A stretch of DNA of 64,000 nucleotides from Cohnella hashimotonis (GTDB lineage: Bacteria > Bacillota > Bacilli > Paenibacillales > Paenibacillaceae). Every line of letters starts with the position of its first letter. Position 1 is the stretch's first letter. Location of the stretch: NCBI RefSeq assembly GCF_030014955.1, contig NZ_JAGRPV010000001.1, positions 8,333,501 to 8,397,500 on the forward strand. Reading direction: 5' to 3'. A program made the translations under genes and the position numbers. Below, in pieces: positions 1 through 8,749 of this stretch. A model generated the notes under the pieces. That model did not search any database. It saw only the letters and a program-made list of their open reading frames with translations, and had not been told where the DNA came from.

Positions 1-1212
1 GCGCTTCCCGTGCCGCTCGCACTGCTTGGCGGGACGGCAGCCAACGAATACGCGTCGGCTCGGCAGGTTTATTTCACCTATCTCCTCCTCTTCTACGCGA
101 CGGCGATTATCGTTCATGCCATGCGCAAGGGCTGGACCGCCCACCTGCGAAAATTGACCGCGATCTATGCCTCCCCCCGGCTGGCCGTCGCGGACGCGGG
201 GCCATGGACGGCGGCCCGTCACGCCGAAGACCTGCTCAAGCGGCTGCTCGGCAGGCAGGGCGTCTGGCTCTGCGTCGGCGCATCCGTCGGCAGCGATCCG
301 AACCCGAGCTGGATCCATGCGTATTACGCGAATACGATCGCCCGGAACCCGCCGGCCGCCGACAAGACATACGCGAAGATCGTCACGCCGCTCGGAGAGA
401 CGGCCTCGCTGTATGTCCGCACGCTTCGCGACCGGCGCGGCGACGCCTACGGATGGCTCCTGATCGAGGCGGAGCAGGAAGGGCTCTCTGTCATTCAAAA
501 GGTGTATCTCCGATTGGTCATGATGAAGTTCGAAGCCGACTATGACCTGAACCGGGGGCTCGGGACGATGCGCGACCGCGCGATCGCCGCGGAGCGGAGC
601 GCCGTCGCTCAGAAGATTCACGACGGCATCGCGCAGGAGCTGTTTTTCTGCTCGGTACAGCTGTACCAGTTGAGGAGCGCGCTTCAAAAGGACGACTCCG
701 GCCAAGCGATTCGTTTGGTGACGCAGATCGAGAAGAAGGTCAAGGACAGCCACCGCGACGTCCGCGGACTGATCGAAGAGCTGAAGGGCGAGAAGCGGCG
801 GTTCAACCTGCTGGATGCGATCGAAAAAATGCTGCGGCGAATCACGGACCGGACGGGCGTGACGCTCGTCTTTGAGAACGCCGGCAGGGCGCCCCAGGAG
901 CGGATCGAGCTCGAAGAGGCGATCTACCACTTTATCGAGGAAGCCGCGAACAACGTCATCAAGCATGCCGAAGCCGGCAGGCTCCGGGTCCGCTTGGAAG
1001 TGACGAGCGTCCAGTGGACGATCCTCGTCGAGGACGACGGCAAGGGAATCCGGCAGGACGCCGAATCGGCGGCTGCAGGCAAGCATGGCCTGCGGGGTAT
1101 GGCGAGCCGCATTCAGGGATTGAACGGGACGTTCTCGATCGCGGCCGGCAATCCGGCGGGGACGACGATTATGGCCGCGATTCCGCGGGAGAGGAGCATG
1201 GCGCATGCATAG
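1..1212 (+). CDS. Sensor histidine kinase, NarL/DegS type (5' end outside window)
   Basis: The frame is open to base 1, so the gene starts upstream and the first 9 bases are coding. The visible part opens with a hydrophobic stretch (about nt 65-125) that is probably the last membrane segment, then a sensor/linker region, a HisKA_3 dimerisation domain with the phospho-acceptor in AQKIHDGIAQ (His codon at 619-621), and a HATPase_c domain with N-box EEAANNVIKHA, G1 box DDGKGI and G2 box GLRGMASR. This is a two-component kinase that autophosphorylates on His and passes phosphate to a receiver, here surely the next gene, whose start overlaps this stop by 8 nt (ATGCATAG). The input signal cannot be told from what is visible. 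Confidence 0.9.
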   Translation, partial: ALPVPLALLGGTAANEYASARQVYFTYLLLFYATAIIVHAMRKGWTAHLRKLTAIYASPRLAVADAGPWTAARHAEDLLKRLLGRQGVWLCVGASVGSDPNPSWIHAYYANTIARNPPAADKTYAKIVTPLGETASLYVRTLRDRRGDAYGWLLIEAEQEGLSVIQKVYLRLVMMKFEADYDLNRGLGTMRDRAIAAERSAVAQKIHDGIAQELFFCSVQLYQLRSALQKDDSGQAIRLVTQIEKKVKDSHRDVRGLIEELKGEKRRFNLLDAIEKMLRRITDRTGVTLVFENAGRAPQERIELEEAIYHFIEEAANNVIKHAEAGRLRVRLEVTSVQWTILVEDDGKGIRQDAESAAAGKHGLRGMASRIQGLNGTFSIAAGNPAGTTIMAAIPRERSMAHA

Positions 1213-1633
1213 CGTCGTGATCGCGGACGACCGCGATAGTGCGCGGACAGGCCTGTACTTGCTGCTGGCGGGCAGCGGCGCTTATCGCGTGCTCGGACAG
1301 GCATCCGACGGGGATGAAGCGCTCGCGCTTGCCGGGACGCTGCGTCCGCAGCTCTTGGTCACCGATCTGAAAATGCCGGGGCTGCCCGTCATCGAGGTCG
1401 CGCGTCGGCTGAAGGAGGGCGACCCGTCCATCAAGATCGTCATTCTGACGGCTTACGACGACTGCGAGGATATTTACCTGGCCGCCGGGGCGGGCGTGGA
1501 CGGCTATCTGATGAAGGATACGGATCCGGAAGAAATCCTGGCGGCCATCGGACAAGTCATGGAGGGGCGCGTCTTTTTCCAAGCGCGGGAGAATGCGTCG
1601 GGCGTCGGGAGGGAAATGCGTGAGACTCCATAA
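1205..1633 (+). CDS. Stand-alone response-regulator receiver domain (no DNA-binding output)
   Basis: The 142-residue protein is a complete CheY-like receiver: acidic pair in IADDRD, phospho-acceptor Asp54 in VTDLKMPG, Thr in ILTAYDD and Lys in YLMKD. Partners of NarL-type kinases normally carry a C-terminal LuxR helix-turn-helix and are about 210 residues; this one stops about 20 residues after the receiver, so the HTH is absent. It overlaps the kinase gene upstream and the HD-GYP-like gene downstream, so all three are translationally coupled. It may act by protein contact, as a phosphate sink, or on the downstream membrane protein. A lost HTH by frameshift is possible, but the following frame encodes a different domain rather than an HTH. 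Confidence 0.85.
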   Translation: MHSVVIADDRDSARTGLYLLLAGSGAYRVLGQASDGDEALALAGTLRPQLLVTDLKMPGLPVIEVARRLKEGDPSIKIVILTAYDDCEDIYLAAGAGVDGYLMKDTDPEEILAAIGQVMEGRVFFQARENASGVGREMRETP

Positions 1634-2735
1634 GCTGGTCACGCTGCCGGTTCACCGCATGATCCTGGCATTAGCCGGATGCATGCAATCCTTGGCGGCT
1701 CTGGCGGGGTTCGCGGACGCTGCCGTCCGTAGGGATGGCGAATCCCTGACTTACGCGGTCGTATCGGCTTGCCTTGCCGTCTTGGCCTGGAGCGCGTATT
1801 ATGGCTTGGGCCTCGGCGGGCGGGACGGCAGGACTGTCCGGCTCGTCGCGCTGCTGCTCGTTACGCTGCTGGCTGTCGCCTCCGCCGCGTATGTCCCGCC
1901 GTGGCCCTGGCCGTCCTGGGTGCCGCTCGTCTTCCTGCCCGTTGCGGCTAGTCTGTTGACGAACGCGAAGGCATACGCCGTTTACGTGCTCTTTTTCTTG
2001 CCATCGTTCGCTGCCGCTGCATGCATGGGGTGGCCTGCCGCCGCGATCGAGACCGGCGATTCCGTCCTGACCGCGGTCTCGCGCATCTCGCTTGTCGCGG
2101 GAAGCACGGTCCTCGGCGCGATCGTCCTGGCGGCGCACGGTCAGCGCGAACGGCATGCGGAGGCGCGCGCGCTGCGGCAGCAGCGGCAGCAGCTGGTCAA
2201 TATGCTGCAGTGCTTCATCCCCGTCGGAGAGCGCAAGACGCAGACCTCGCGCGCGGAGATCGAGCGGATGAGCGCGCTCATGAAGGCGCTGTATGCGGAA
2301 TGCGGCGGCGCGGGCAGGCAGGATTGGGAGATCGAGCTGCTGTCGCTGATGCACTTCGTCAGCCGGGTGAAGCTGCCGGATTATATGTTCGAAAAGGAAG
2401 GCAAGCTGACCGGGTTCGAGCTGGAGGTCGTCAAGGAGCATTGCTTCATGGCCAAGGAGCTGTGCGAAGGCGTGCCGGGGTTCGCCGAGATTCAGAACGC
2501 CTTCCTGTACCATCATGAGCGGGTGGACGGTACTGGCTACCCTTACCGCCTGAAGGCGGACCGAATCCCGATGCTCTCCCAGATGCTTGGCCTGGCGGAG
2601 GTATACCTGGCGATGACGACGGAACGTTCCTATAGAAGGGCTATGTCCCGCACGGAGGCTTACGAGGAGATACGCAAGCTCTCCGGCACCGCCTTCAGGC
2701 CGGATCTGGTGGAGGCGCTGGGGCGGACTTTATAG
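1620..2735 (+). CDS. Membrane protein with degenerate HD-GYP domain
   Basis: I chose the GTG at 1620 because GGGAGGG lies 7 nt upstream; an ATG at 1593 has no such site. The 371-residue protein has about five or six hydrophobic segments in the first 170 residues, a basic linker, and a C-terminal HD-GYP-like domain. The second signature is intact (HHERVDGTGYP, residues 298-308), but the HD pair is His245-Phe246 (LMHFVSRVKLPD where active enzymes have HDIGK) and the later DVYDAL-type motif reads EVYLAM. Several metal ligands of c-di-GMP phosphodiesterases are therefore missing. I infer an inactive enzyme that could bind c-di-GMP or a protein partner. It is the third gene of the kinase/receiver module. 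Confidence 0.8.
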   Translation: MRLHKLVTLPVHRMILALAGCMQSLAALAGFADAAVRRDGESLTYAVVSACLAVLAWSAYYGLGLGGRDGRTVRLVALLLVTLLAVASAAYVPPWPWPSWVPLVFLPVAASLLTNAKAYAVYVLFFLPSFAAAACMGWPAAAIETGDSVLTAVSRISLVAGSTVLGAIVLAAHGQRERHAEARALRQQRQQLVNMLQCFIPVGERKTQTSRAEIERMSALMKALYAECGGAGRQDWEIELLSLMHFVSRVKLPDYMFEKEGKLTGFELEVVKEHCFMAKELCEGVPGFAEIQNAFLYHHERVDGTGYPYRLKADRIPMLSQMLGLAEVYLAMTTERSYRRAMSRTEAYEEIRKLSGTAFRPDLVEALGRTL

Positions 2736-2794
2736 TTGCTCGGATGGCGCATGAACGACTCTCCCTCGCGGGAGCAGTCGTTTATTTGCGTTCG

Positions 2795-3679
2795 CTACAG
2801 CTTTCCGAAAAACTGGATCGCGAACTGCCGGAAGTGCACGGCGGCTTCGGAGAGGTAATGCTTCTTGTTCCAGGCGATGCCGAACGTCCGCCGGCAGACC
2901 GGCTCCGCGATTTTCACCTGGACGGTGTCCGGGCTCGAAGCCCGGTTGCCGAGCGAGAGCGGCAGGGTGAAGGTGATGCCCAGCCCCATCTCGACGAGCG
3001 TCTGGATCGCGCTCACCTCTTCGAGCTCGAAGGCGACATGCGGCTCGAAACCCGCCTGACGGCAGAAGCTGTCCGTAATTTCCCTGAAGTTGGACCTCGG
3101 CGACAGCGCGATGAAGGGCTCGTCGGCCGCTTCGGCAAGCGCGATGCGCTCTCGCCCAGCGAACCGGTGCCGCCTGGGCACGGTCAGGCATAGTTCCTCT
3201 TCCGCCAGGGTCAGCCACTCGATATCGGGGCCCGAGATCGGCGTCGAAGAGACGCAGAAGTCGATGTCGGCATTTGCCAGCTTCATCTTCATCTCAAGTA
3301 CGGAGCCGAGCTGATGCTGGATGATCCGGACATGCGGATGCGCGGTCAGAAAGTCCTTGAGCAGCGTCGGCAGCACATAGGGGAGCGTCACCGAGATCGA
3401 GACGATGCCATGATCGGGTCCCGCCATGTCCGCCAGCTCGCGCTCGCCCTCCTCCAGCTCGAGAAACGCCTGCTCGACGCGTCTCAGATACGTTTTGCCG
3501 AACGCATTGAGCTTGACCTGCCGGCCCTGGCGCACGAACAGCGGCACGCCGAGCCGCTTTTCGAGCCGCCCGATCGCATTGCTCAGCGAGGGCTGGGACA
3601 CGTTAAGCTCCTTGGCGGCCTTCGTAATATGCTCGAGCCTCGCTACGGCTTGAAAATATTTGAGCTGCAAAAACTCCAC
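2795..3679 (-). CDS. LysR-family transcriptional regulator
   Basis: N-terminal winged HTH typical of LysR (residues 1-60; ITKAAKELNVSQPSLSNAI, then LEKRLGVPLFVRQGR), followed by a LysR_substrate effector domain. The protein is about 294 residues, normal for the family. The start is placed at GTG 3679 (reads V-E-F-L-Q-L-K-Y-F) with AAGGAG 12 nt upstream; a longer reading frame begins at TTG 3718 but would overlap the LysR box at 3706-3718. Divergent from an MFS transporter gene, which is the classic arrangement for a LysR activator and its target. The ligand is unknown. Confidence 0.88.
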   Translation of the reverse strand: MEFLQLKYFQAVARLEHITKAAKELNVSQPSLSNAIGRLEKRLGVPLFVRQGRQVKLNAFGKTYLRRVEQAFLELEEGERELADMAGPDHGIVSISVTLPYVLPTLLKDFLTAHPHVRIIQHQLGSVLEMKMKLANADIDFCVSSTPISGPDIEWLTLAEEELCLTVPRRHRFAGRERIALAEAADEPFIALSPRSNFREITDSFCRQAGFEPHVAFELEEVSAIQTLVEMGLGITFTLPLSLGNRASSPDTVQVKIAEPVCRRTFGIAWNKKHYLSEAAVHFRQFAIQFFGKL

Positions 3680-3705
3680 CGCTTGATCGCGCTCCTTATA
3701 TAACG

Positions 3706-3718
3706 TTGATGTGATCAA
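3706..3718. promoter_or_regulatory. LysR box (TTGAT-N3-ATCAA) upstream of the MFS gene
   Basis: A perfect inverted repeat TTGAT-gtg-ATCAA that fits the T-N11-A rule of LysR regulators. Its centre is about 62 bp before the start point expected from the TATAAT at 3762-3767, the usual distance of a LysR recognition site. It lies between the two divergent genes. Binding is inferred. Confidence 0.5.
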
Positions 3719-3761
3719 TTTATCATAAAATTAGTATTATACATGATGAATTGACGAGGCT

Positions 3762-3767
3762 TATAAT
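3762..3767 (+). promoter_or_regulatory. -10 box (TATAAT) for the MFS gene
   Basis: A perfect TATAAT stands 49 bp before the GTG start of the transporter gene. No good -35 hexamer is seen at 16-18 bp, which fits a promoter that needs the LysR activator. Confidence 0.45.
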
Positions 3768-3815
3768 GTTTGCACACTAGAGAAGCTTTATGAGGAGATT
3801 GGAGAGCCTACCGCT

Positions 3816-5048
3816 GTGATCAAGGAGAAAATATGGACGAGGGACTTTGTCGTCGTTTGTTTGAGCAGCTTTTTTATGTTTTTGACGTTTTATATATTGG
3901 CCACGGCCTTTCCGCTTTACGTGAAGGACAGCATGCATGGCAGTCAGCAGCAGATGGGCCTCGCGATCACGATCTACGTCGTCGGAGGCGTGCTCGGCAG
4001 GCCGCTGTCCGGCATGTGGGCGGACCGGTTCGGCAAAAAAAGGATGACGGTAATCGGCTTGGCCGTCTTCCTGGCGGCTTGCATCGCTTATTTCGGCGCA
4101 AAAGGGATGCTGCTGTTCCTCGCGGTGCGCCTTGTGCACGGAGTCAGCTATGCCGTGGCGTCGACCGCTTCGAGCGCGGCCGCCACTTCGCTCGTTCCCC
4201 GCACGCGTCAGGGGGAAGGCGTCGGGTACTACAGCATGTTCATGAGCATCGCGATGGCGATCGGGCCGGCGCTCGGCCTGTGGCTGTGGAAGGACAAAAA
4301 CGTGGACGTGCTGCTGCTTGCGGTATGCGTCATCGCGGCGTTGTCGCTCGCGTTTGCGATTGGCATGCGGGTGACCGGGACTAGGCCGGAGCCGGAGCGG
4401 CCCGCCGCGCCTGTGGCGGCAAATACCGGGGCGAAGAAGGGCCGCCTGCATTGGAGCGACGTGATCGAGCCGAAGGCGCTGCCGATCTCGATCGTCGGCT
4501 TCGTCGTATCGTTCGCCTACAGCTCGCTGTCCGGCTTTTTCGCGGCCTTTACCGAGGAGATTCATCAGACGCATGTCACGGCGCTGTTTTTTGTCGTGTT
4601 CGCGGTGATGATCGTCGCCTCCCGTCCCGTCATCGGGCGGGTGTTCGACCGGTACAAGGAGCATTACCTGTATTACCCCGGCATCGCGCTGTTCGCGATC
4701 GGCATGATCGTGCTCGGCCAGGCGCACTCCGCGGTCGCCGTGCTGCTGACCGGCGCCGCGATGGGTATCGGGTACGGGGCGCTGCTGCCCTGCTTCCAGA
4801 CGCTGGCGATCAAGCTGGCGCCCGAGCACCGGAGAGGCAGCGCGACCGGCACGTTTTTTCTGATGTTCGACCTGGGCTACGGCGTCGGCTCATACGTTAT
4901 GGGCGTGATCGCCTCCGTCTCGGATTATCGCATGATGTACGCCGGCGCGGGCTCGATCGCGTTGTTGTCGGTGCTGTTCTACGTCATGCTGCACCACCGC
5001 CGGCGCGCGGCGCTTCCCGCGCCGGAAGCGCGGGCAAAGACGGCATAA
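3816..5048 (+). CDS. MFS transporter
   Basis: A 410-residue protein with 12 predicted membrane segments and the MFS motif A between helices 2 and 3 (GMWADRFGKKRM). Start GTG 3816 with GGAGAG 9 nt upstream. It is the divergent neighbour of a LysR gene and so its probable target. MFS permeases of this size move small molecules by proton antiport or symport; drug or metabolite export is likely, but the substrate cannot be read from the sequence. It is followed by a stem-loop terminator. Confidence 0.88.
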   Translation: MIKEKIWTRDFVVVCLSSFFMFLTFYILATAFPLYVKDSMHGSQQQMGLAITIYVVGGVLGRPLSGMWADRFGKKRMTVIGLAVFLAACIAYFGAKGMLLFLAVRLVHGVSYAVASTASSAAATSLVPRTRQGEGVGYYSMFMSIAMAIGPALGLWLWKDKNVDVLLLAVCVIAALSLAFAIGMRVTGTRPEPERPAAPVAANTGAKKGRLHWSDVIEPKALPISIVGFVVSFAYSSLSGFFAAFTEEIHQTHVTALFFVVFAVMIVASRPVIGRVFDRYKEHYLYYPGIALFAIGMIVLGQAHSAVAVLLTGAAMGIGYGALLPCFQTLAIKLAPEHRRGSATGTFFLMFDLGYGVGSYVMGVIASVSDYRMMYAGAGSIALLSVLFYVMLHHRRRAALPAPEARAKTA

Positions 5049-5075
5049 TTATCATGCTTCAGGCTGACGGCAATG

Positions 5076-5107
5076 AATCAGGCCATCCCGCAGGGGATGG
5101 CCTGATT
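5076..5107 (+). terminator. Stem-loop terminator after the MFS gene
   Basis: A 13-bp perfect stem (AATCAGGCCATCC paired with GGATGGCCTGATT) with a 6-nt loop. Only three T residues follow, but the position just after the stop codon fits termination. Confidence 0.6.
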
Positions 5108-5145
5108 TGCTGAAAATGACTGTCGCGCTTCCGCGTATGTCCGGT

Positions 5146-5222
5146 CAAATAAGAATGCCGCACATCGTTATTCTCCCGCAGTGGGGCCTTTCGGATCAAA
5201 TAAGAATGCGCCGCATCGCTAT
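5146..5222 (+). repeat. Two copies of a short dispersed intergenic repeat
   Basis: CAAATAAGAATG followed by a CGCATCGCTAT-like tail occurs at 5146-5172 and 5197-5222. The same element appears at 11315-11340 and 42175-42200. All copies lie between genes, close to gene ends. Confidence 0.6.
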
Positions 5223-5284
5223 ACCCACACGCAGCCTCGAACTCAGTACCCCGCTTCAGCGAAGCGCGCTGGTCCCGACAACGC

Positions 5285-6013
5285 TCAAGCCTTTCGAATC
5301 GCGTACGCACGATAACGATCCGTCACCGCGACGGGGGTGCTTCCCTTCAGATAGTAACGGTCCTCCACCCGCCACGTATGCGTCCTTTTGTCCTTGCGGC
5401 GGACATAGACGTAGTTGTAAGGCGAGGTCGCGTACACCCGATGCCCATTTCTCCGACAGCTTCGGAGGAACCGCACGTCCTCGCCCAAGGAGATGTCGGC
5501 GAACCGTGCGTCCTTCAGCACTTTTTTGCGGAACAGGATCGTGCCTCCCTGCACGAAATTCATGAAGCGCTGCCGCTCGCCGGGCGAACGGACGATCAGC
5601 CGGCGGCTCGCGGCAAGGTAGACAAGGCAGGCATGCTTGCCGACGACGGAGCTGCCGGTTCGCAGAAGCGCCCGGACCTGTTCGTTCAGGTAATACGGCG
5701 AATAGTAGTCATCGTGATCGAACTTCGCGATGAGCGGGTACTTGGCCCTGGAAATGCCGCAGTTGAGGCATTGGCCGAGGGAGATTCTCTCGGGCACCCG
5801 GTAGACGGTGACGCCCGGGCAGCGGGCTGCCTGCCGGCGCAGGGCTTTCAGATCGATGCCGTCTTTGTTAACGATAACGATCATTTGCTTGGGCGCATAA
5901 CGCTGCCGCATGTAATTATCCAGCACGTTGGCGAAAAATTCGGGACGGTTCGTGCAAGCTACAATGGATACTCCGGGTTTGCTCAAGGACGCTCCCCTCC
6001 GTTCGTATCCCAT
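5285..6013 (-). CDS. Glycosyltransferase family 2 protein
   Basis: GT-A fold transferase of 242 residues: nucleotide-sugar start region VSIVACTNRP, the DxD-type metal site in KFDHDDYY, and the acceptor/base region SLGEDVRF. It would add a sugar from a nucleotide donor to a surface polymer. Start ATG 6013 is placed where the conserved N-terminus begins; the reading frame runs 86 codons further upstream, but that part overlaps the riboswitch on the other strand and does not look like protein. No SD sequence is well placed for this ATG (GGAGG lies 17 nt away), so the start is uncertain. There are no membrane segments; it is monocistronic. Confidence 0.8.
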   Translation of the reverse strand: MGYERRGASLSKPGVSIVACTNRPEFFANVLDNYMRQRYAPKQMIVIVNKDGIDLKALRRQAARCPGVTVYRVPERISLGQCLNCGISRAKYPLIAKFDHDDYYSPYYLNEQVRALLRTGSSVVGKHACLVYLAASRRLIVRSPGERQRFMNFVQGGTILFRKKVLKDARFADISLGEDVRFLRSCRRNGHRVYATSPYNYVYVRRKDKRTHTWRVEDRYYLKGSTPVAVTDRYRAYAIRKA

Positions 6014-6141
6014 TATATGAATAAAAGCCGCCTCCGCGTATCGCCATCCGCCTATTGAAATGGTAGCGAAATCTTTTCTTTTATAGGAAAATAGTTCTAT
6101 GTATTTGGTATGAAAAATGATAGTATATAACCAATTGAAGA

Positions 6142-6240
6142 GTCTTGTGAAAGGCAAACTCGCCGAAAGGCGAGGACGCAAAGCTACGGGCCTAAGGGAA
6201 ACTACGGTCGCCGGGCCGCCAAGGAATATCTGTAGAAGAC
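6142..6240 (+). promoter_or_regulatory. Cyclic-di-GMP-I (GEMM) riboswitch
   Basis: The sequence carries the GEMM-I signature: GGCAAAC at 6153-6159, a P2 hairpin closed by a GAAA tetraloop (CTCGCC-GAAA-GGCGAG), then GGACGCAAAGC at 6174-6184, GGGCCTAA, and the 3' part CGCCGGGCCGCC in which the tetraloop receptor sits. The spacing and the wording match the Bacillus-type version of this element. It lies in the 340-bp leader of a GGDEF-EAL gene, and an intrinsic terminator follows directly, so it should act at transcription: c-di-GMP feeding back on a c-di-GMP enzyme. Confidence 0.92.
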
Positions 6241-6241
6241 A

Positions 6242-6270
6242 GGTTATTTCCGTGGGGAATAGCCTTTTCA
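6242..6270 (+). terminator. Riboswitch-linked intrinsic terminator
   Basis: Stem GGTTATTTCC pairs with GGGAATAGCC (including G-U pairs) across a short loop and is followed by TTTTCATTTATT. It directly follows the c-di-GMP riboswitch and precedes the GGDEF-EAL gene by about 80 bp, as an expression platform would. Confidence 0.75.
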
Positions 6271-6352
6271 TTTATTCGCAATAAACGCGGTTTCACCATG
6301 TATTTCCTCGATTGCATCGCTGCACATTCTCTAGTCATCGTGAGGGATTACT

Positions 6353-8623
6353 ATGTTACGTTCTGGACGCTTGCCTTTATTTTTGTTAGCCGGATTCACT
6401 GCAGCCATCGGAAGCTGGTATCTGATTTATTGGGATGATACTTGGATGCGCGTCTTAGGCTCGAATATGCTGCAGATCGCGGCAGGCGCAATCGGCGCTT
6501 ATTGGACCTTGAGGACCGGCCTGAGACTGACCGGCAACCCCAGCAGATTTTGGCTGCTGCTCGGCATCGGCTTAATCTTCAACACATTTTCGAATTTTCA
6601 GCTGCTCTACAAGCAGCTTGCATCGATGGCGACCGAGTATTCCGCCTTCTCATACATTTTCTGGCTAATCGCATATTGTTTTTATCTCGCAGCGCTGTTC
6701 TGCAAATACAGGCAAATTCACGGCCGCTCGGGCCGGGCCGGATACGTATTCAATATCATCGTTTTTACGGTTACGGCCACCAGCGCCAGCGTCCACTTCG
6801 TGATTAATCCGATCATCTCCATCGCCGACGAATCGCCGTTCGTCACGCTGCTCTCCGTCGTCTACCCCCTGGCGTCGCTGAGCATCTTCCTGATTACCCT
6901 TATCCTTTACTATTCCTTGCTGCAGCAGGGCGCGCTGACCAGCTCGATGCTGTTCGTAGTCTGGGGCATGCTGTCACAGGTAGCGGGCGACATCGGTTAC
7001 GCCTACCTCGCGGAGCAACAAGAGCAGTACTCGGGCCAGTTCGTAGACGTGCTTTGGGTGCTTGCCTTACTGCTGATCGGACTGGGCGGCCGCTATGCGG
7101 GAGAGGGACAGACGGATCCGATGCAGGAGCGCGAGCCGGACGCGCAGATTAAAGAATCTTTTTTCACGTACGCCAGCATCGCCGTCCTGGTCATCCTTTT
7201 CGTGCTTAGCAGTCATTGGGACTTCAATGCGCTCAGCTTGGGTCTGCTGCTGCTATTCCTGCTGGTCATGGGGCGCCAGCTCCGCATGATGCGCGTCCTG
7301 AACAAGCTGATGGGCGAGTACCGCTACCTGGCTTATCACGATCCGCTCACGGGCCTGAAGAACCGAATCAGCTTCCAGCAGGATCTGGAACGAATCATCG
7401 GCAAAGCGGGCGTGCGGGCCGGACTGCTGCTGATCGACCTCGACCGCTTCAAGGTGATCAACGATACGCTGGGGCATCATGCCGGGGACCTCATCCTGGT
7501 TCAGACCGCCGAACGCTTGAGGCGCTGCGTGGGTGCCCGTTCGCCTCTTTACAGGCTGGGCGGCGACGAATTCGTCGTCATTCTGACCGACGCCGAGAAC
7601 TCCTGGTGCGCGGCCGCGGCAGACCGGATTTTGGGGCAATTCCGGGAGCCGTTCCGTTGGGAGGAGATCGAGATCATCGTGACGCCGAGCATCGGCATCA
7701 GCATCTACCCGGATAACGGATGTACGAGCAACGACCTGTTGAAATACGCGGATGCGGCGATGTACCTGGCGAAGGAGAGCGGCAAAAACAGCTTCCGGTT
7801 CTACAACACGGAGCTGCACGCGATCATGGCTCGCAAAATGAAGCTGGAGCACGAGCTCAGGCGGGCGATCGAGCGCAACCAGTTCAAGCTCCACTATCAA
7901 CCGAAGGTCGAGCTGCGGACGAAGCGGATCATCGGCATGGAGGCGCTGCTTCGCTGGGAGCATCCGGAGCTCGGGGTCGTCTCCCCTGCGGAGTTCATTC
8001 CCGTCGCCGAGGAATCGGGCCAGATCGTCGCGATCGGGGATTGGGTACTCGAGCGGGCCTGCGAGCAGAACAAGTCTTGGCAGGACAAGGGCTTTCCGCC
8101 GCTGTGCGTATCGGTCAACGTATCGGTCCGCCAGTTCCAGCACCGAGAGTTCCTCATGTCGGTCCGCAGCGTCCTTCAGCGCACGGGCTTGCCTGCCGCC
8201 TACCTGGAGCTCGAGATCACGGAGAGCATCATGCAAAACGTGAAGGAGAGCACGGACGTGCTGCGCGCGCTCAGAAGGATGGGCATCAGCATCTCGATCG
8301 ACGACTTCGGGACGGGTTACTCGTCGCTGTTCATCATCCCGAAGCTGCCGGTCGATACGATCAAGATCGACAAATCCTTCATCGACGATATCGACGACCG
8401 CGTCCAGCTGTCCATGCTGAAGACGATCATCGACTTGGGGCTAGGCCTCAACCTGGGCGTCGTCGCGGAAGGGATCGAGTCCGAGCATCAACGGCAGGTG
8501 CTCGTCGCGCACGGCTGCCCGGTGGGGCAGGGGTATCTCTATTCGAGGCCGGTGAGCCCGGAAGCGTTCGAGGAGATGCTGTCGGCCGCGGGGGAGTCGG
8601 GGGCGGAGATGTTGTTGGGATAG
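6353..8623 (+). CDS. Membrane GGDEF-EAL protein (c-di-GMP synthesis/hydrolysis)
   Basis: The 756-residue protein has about eight or nine membrane helices in the first 320 residues, then a GGDEF domain with intact signature GGDEF at 403-407, then an EAL domain with E530-A-L (MEALLRW), DDFGTGYSSL, KIDKSFI and VVAEGIES all present. Both diguanylate cyclase and phosphodiesterase activity look possible. The RxxD inhibitory site expected just before GGDEF is absent (GARS instead). A c-di-GMP riboswitch with terminator stands in its leader, so its own product or substrate probably controls it. No signal domain other than the membrane part is recognised; the N-terminus may sense a ligand in the membrane. 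Confidence 0.93.
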   Translation: MLRSGRLPLFLLAGFTAAIGSWYLIYWDDTWMRVLGSNMLQIAAGAIGAYWTLRTGLRLTGNPSRFWLLLGIGLIFNTFSNFQLLYKQLASMATEYSAFSYIFWLIAYCFYLAALFCKYRQIHGRSGRAGYVFNIIVFTVTATSASVHFVINPIISIADESPFVTLLSVVYPLASLSIFLITLILYYSLLQQGALTSSMLFVVWGMLSQVAGDIGYAYLAEQQEQYSGQFVDVLWVLALLLIGLGGRYAGEGQTDPMQEREPDAQIKESFFTYASIAVLVILFVLSSHWDFNALSLGLLLLFLLVMGRQLRMMRVLNKLMGEYRYLAYHDPLTGLKNRISFQQDLERIIGKAGVRAGLLLIDLDRFKVINDTLGHHAGDLILVQTAERLRRCVGARSPLYRLGGDEFVVILTDAENSWCAAAADRILGQFREPFRWEEIEIIVTPSIGISIYPDNGCTSNDLLKYADAAMYLAKESGKNSFRFYNTELHAIMARKMKLEHELRRAIERNQFKLHYQPKVELRTKRIIGMEALLRWEHPELGVVSPAEFIPVAEESGQIVAIGDWVLERACEQNKSWQDKGFPPLCVSVNVSVRQFQHREFLMSVRSVLQRTGLPAAYLELEITESIMQNVKESTDVLRALRRMGISISIDDFGTGYSSLFIIPKLPVDTIKIDKSFIDDIDDRVQLSMLKTIIDLGLGLNLGVVAEGIESEHQRQVLVAHGCPVGQGYLYSRPVSPEAFEEMLSAAGESGAEMLLG

Positions 8624-8696
8624 ACGCATGCGGCGTTCATAGCGCCGGATGGGAAACTAGAAAGACTCTACAGGCCCTTATAGCGCCATAAGGCAG

Positions 8697-8730
8697 AGCG
8701 CTCTCCGATTGTCCGGGGAGCGCTTATTTT
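8697..8730 (+). terminator. Stem-loop terminator after the GGDEF-EAL gene
   Basis: AGCGCTCTCC pairs with GGGGAGCGCT, followed by TATTTTG. It lies between two convergent genes and may serve the GGDEF-EAL gene. Confidence 0.65.
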
Positions 8731-8749
8731 GTCGGCGCGGGCGCGTCAG

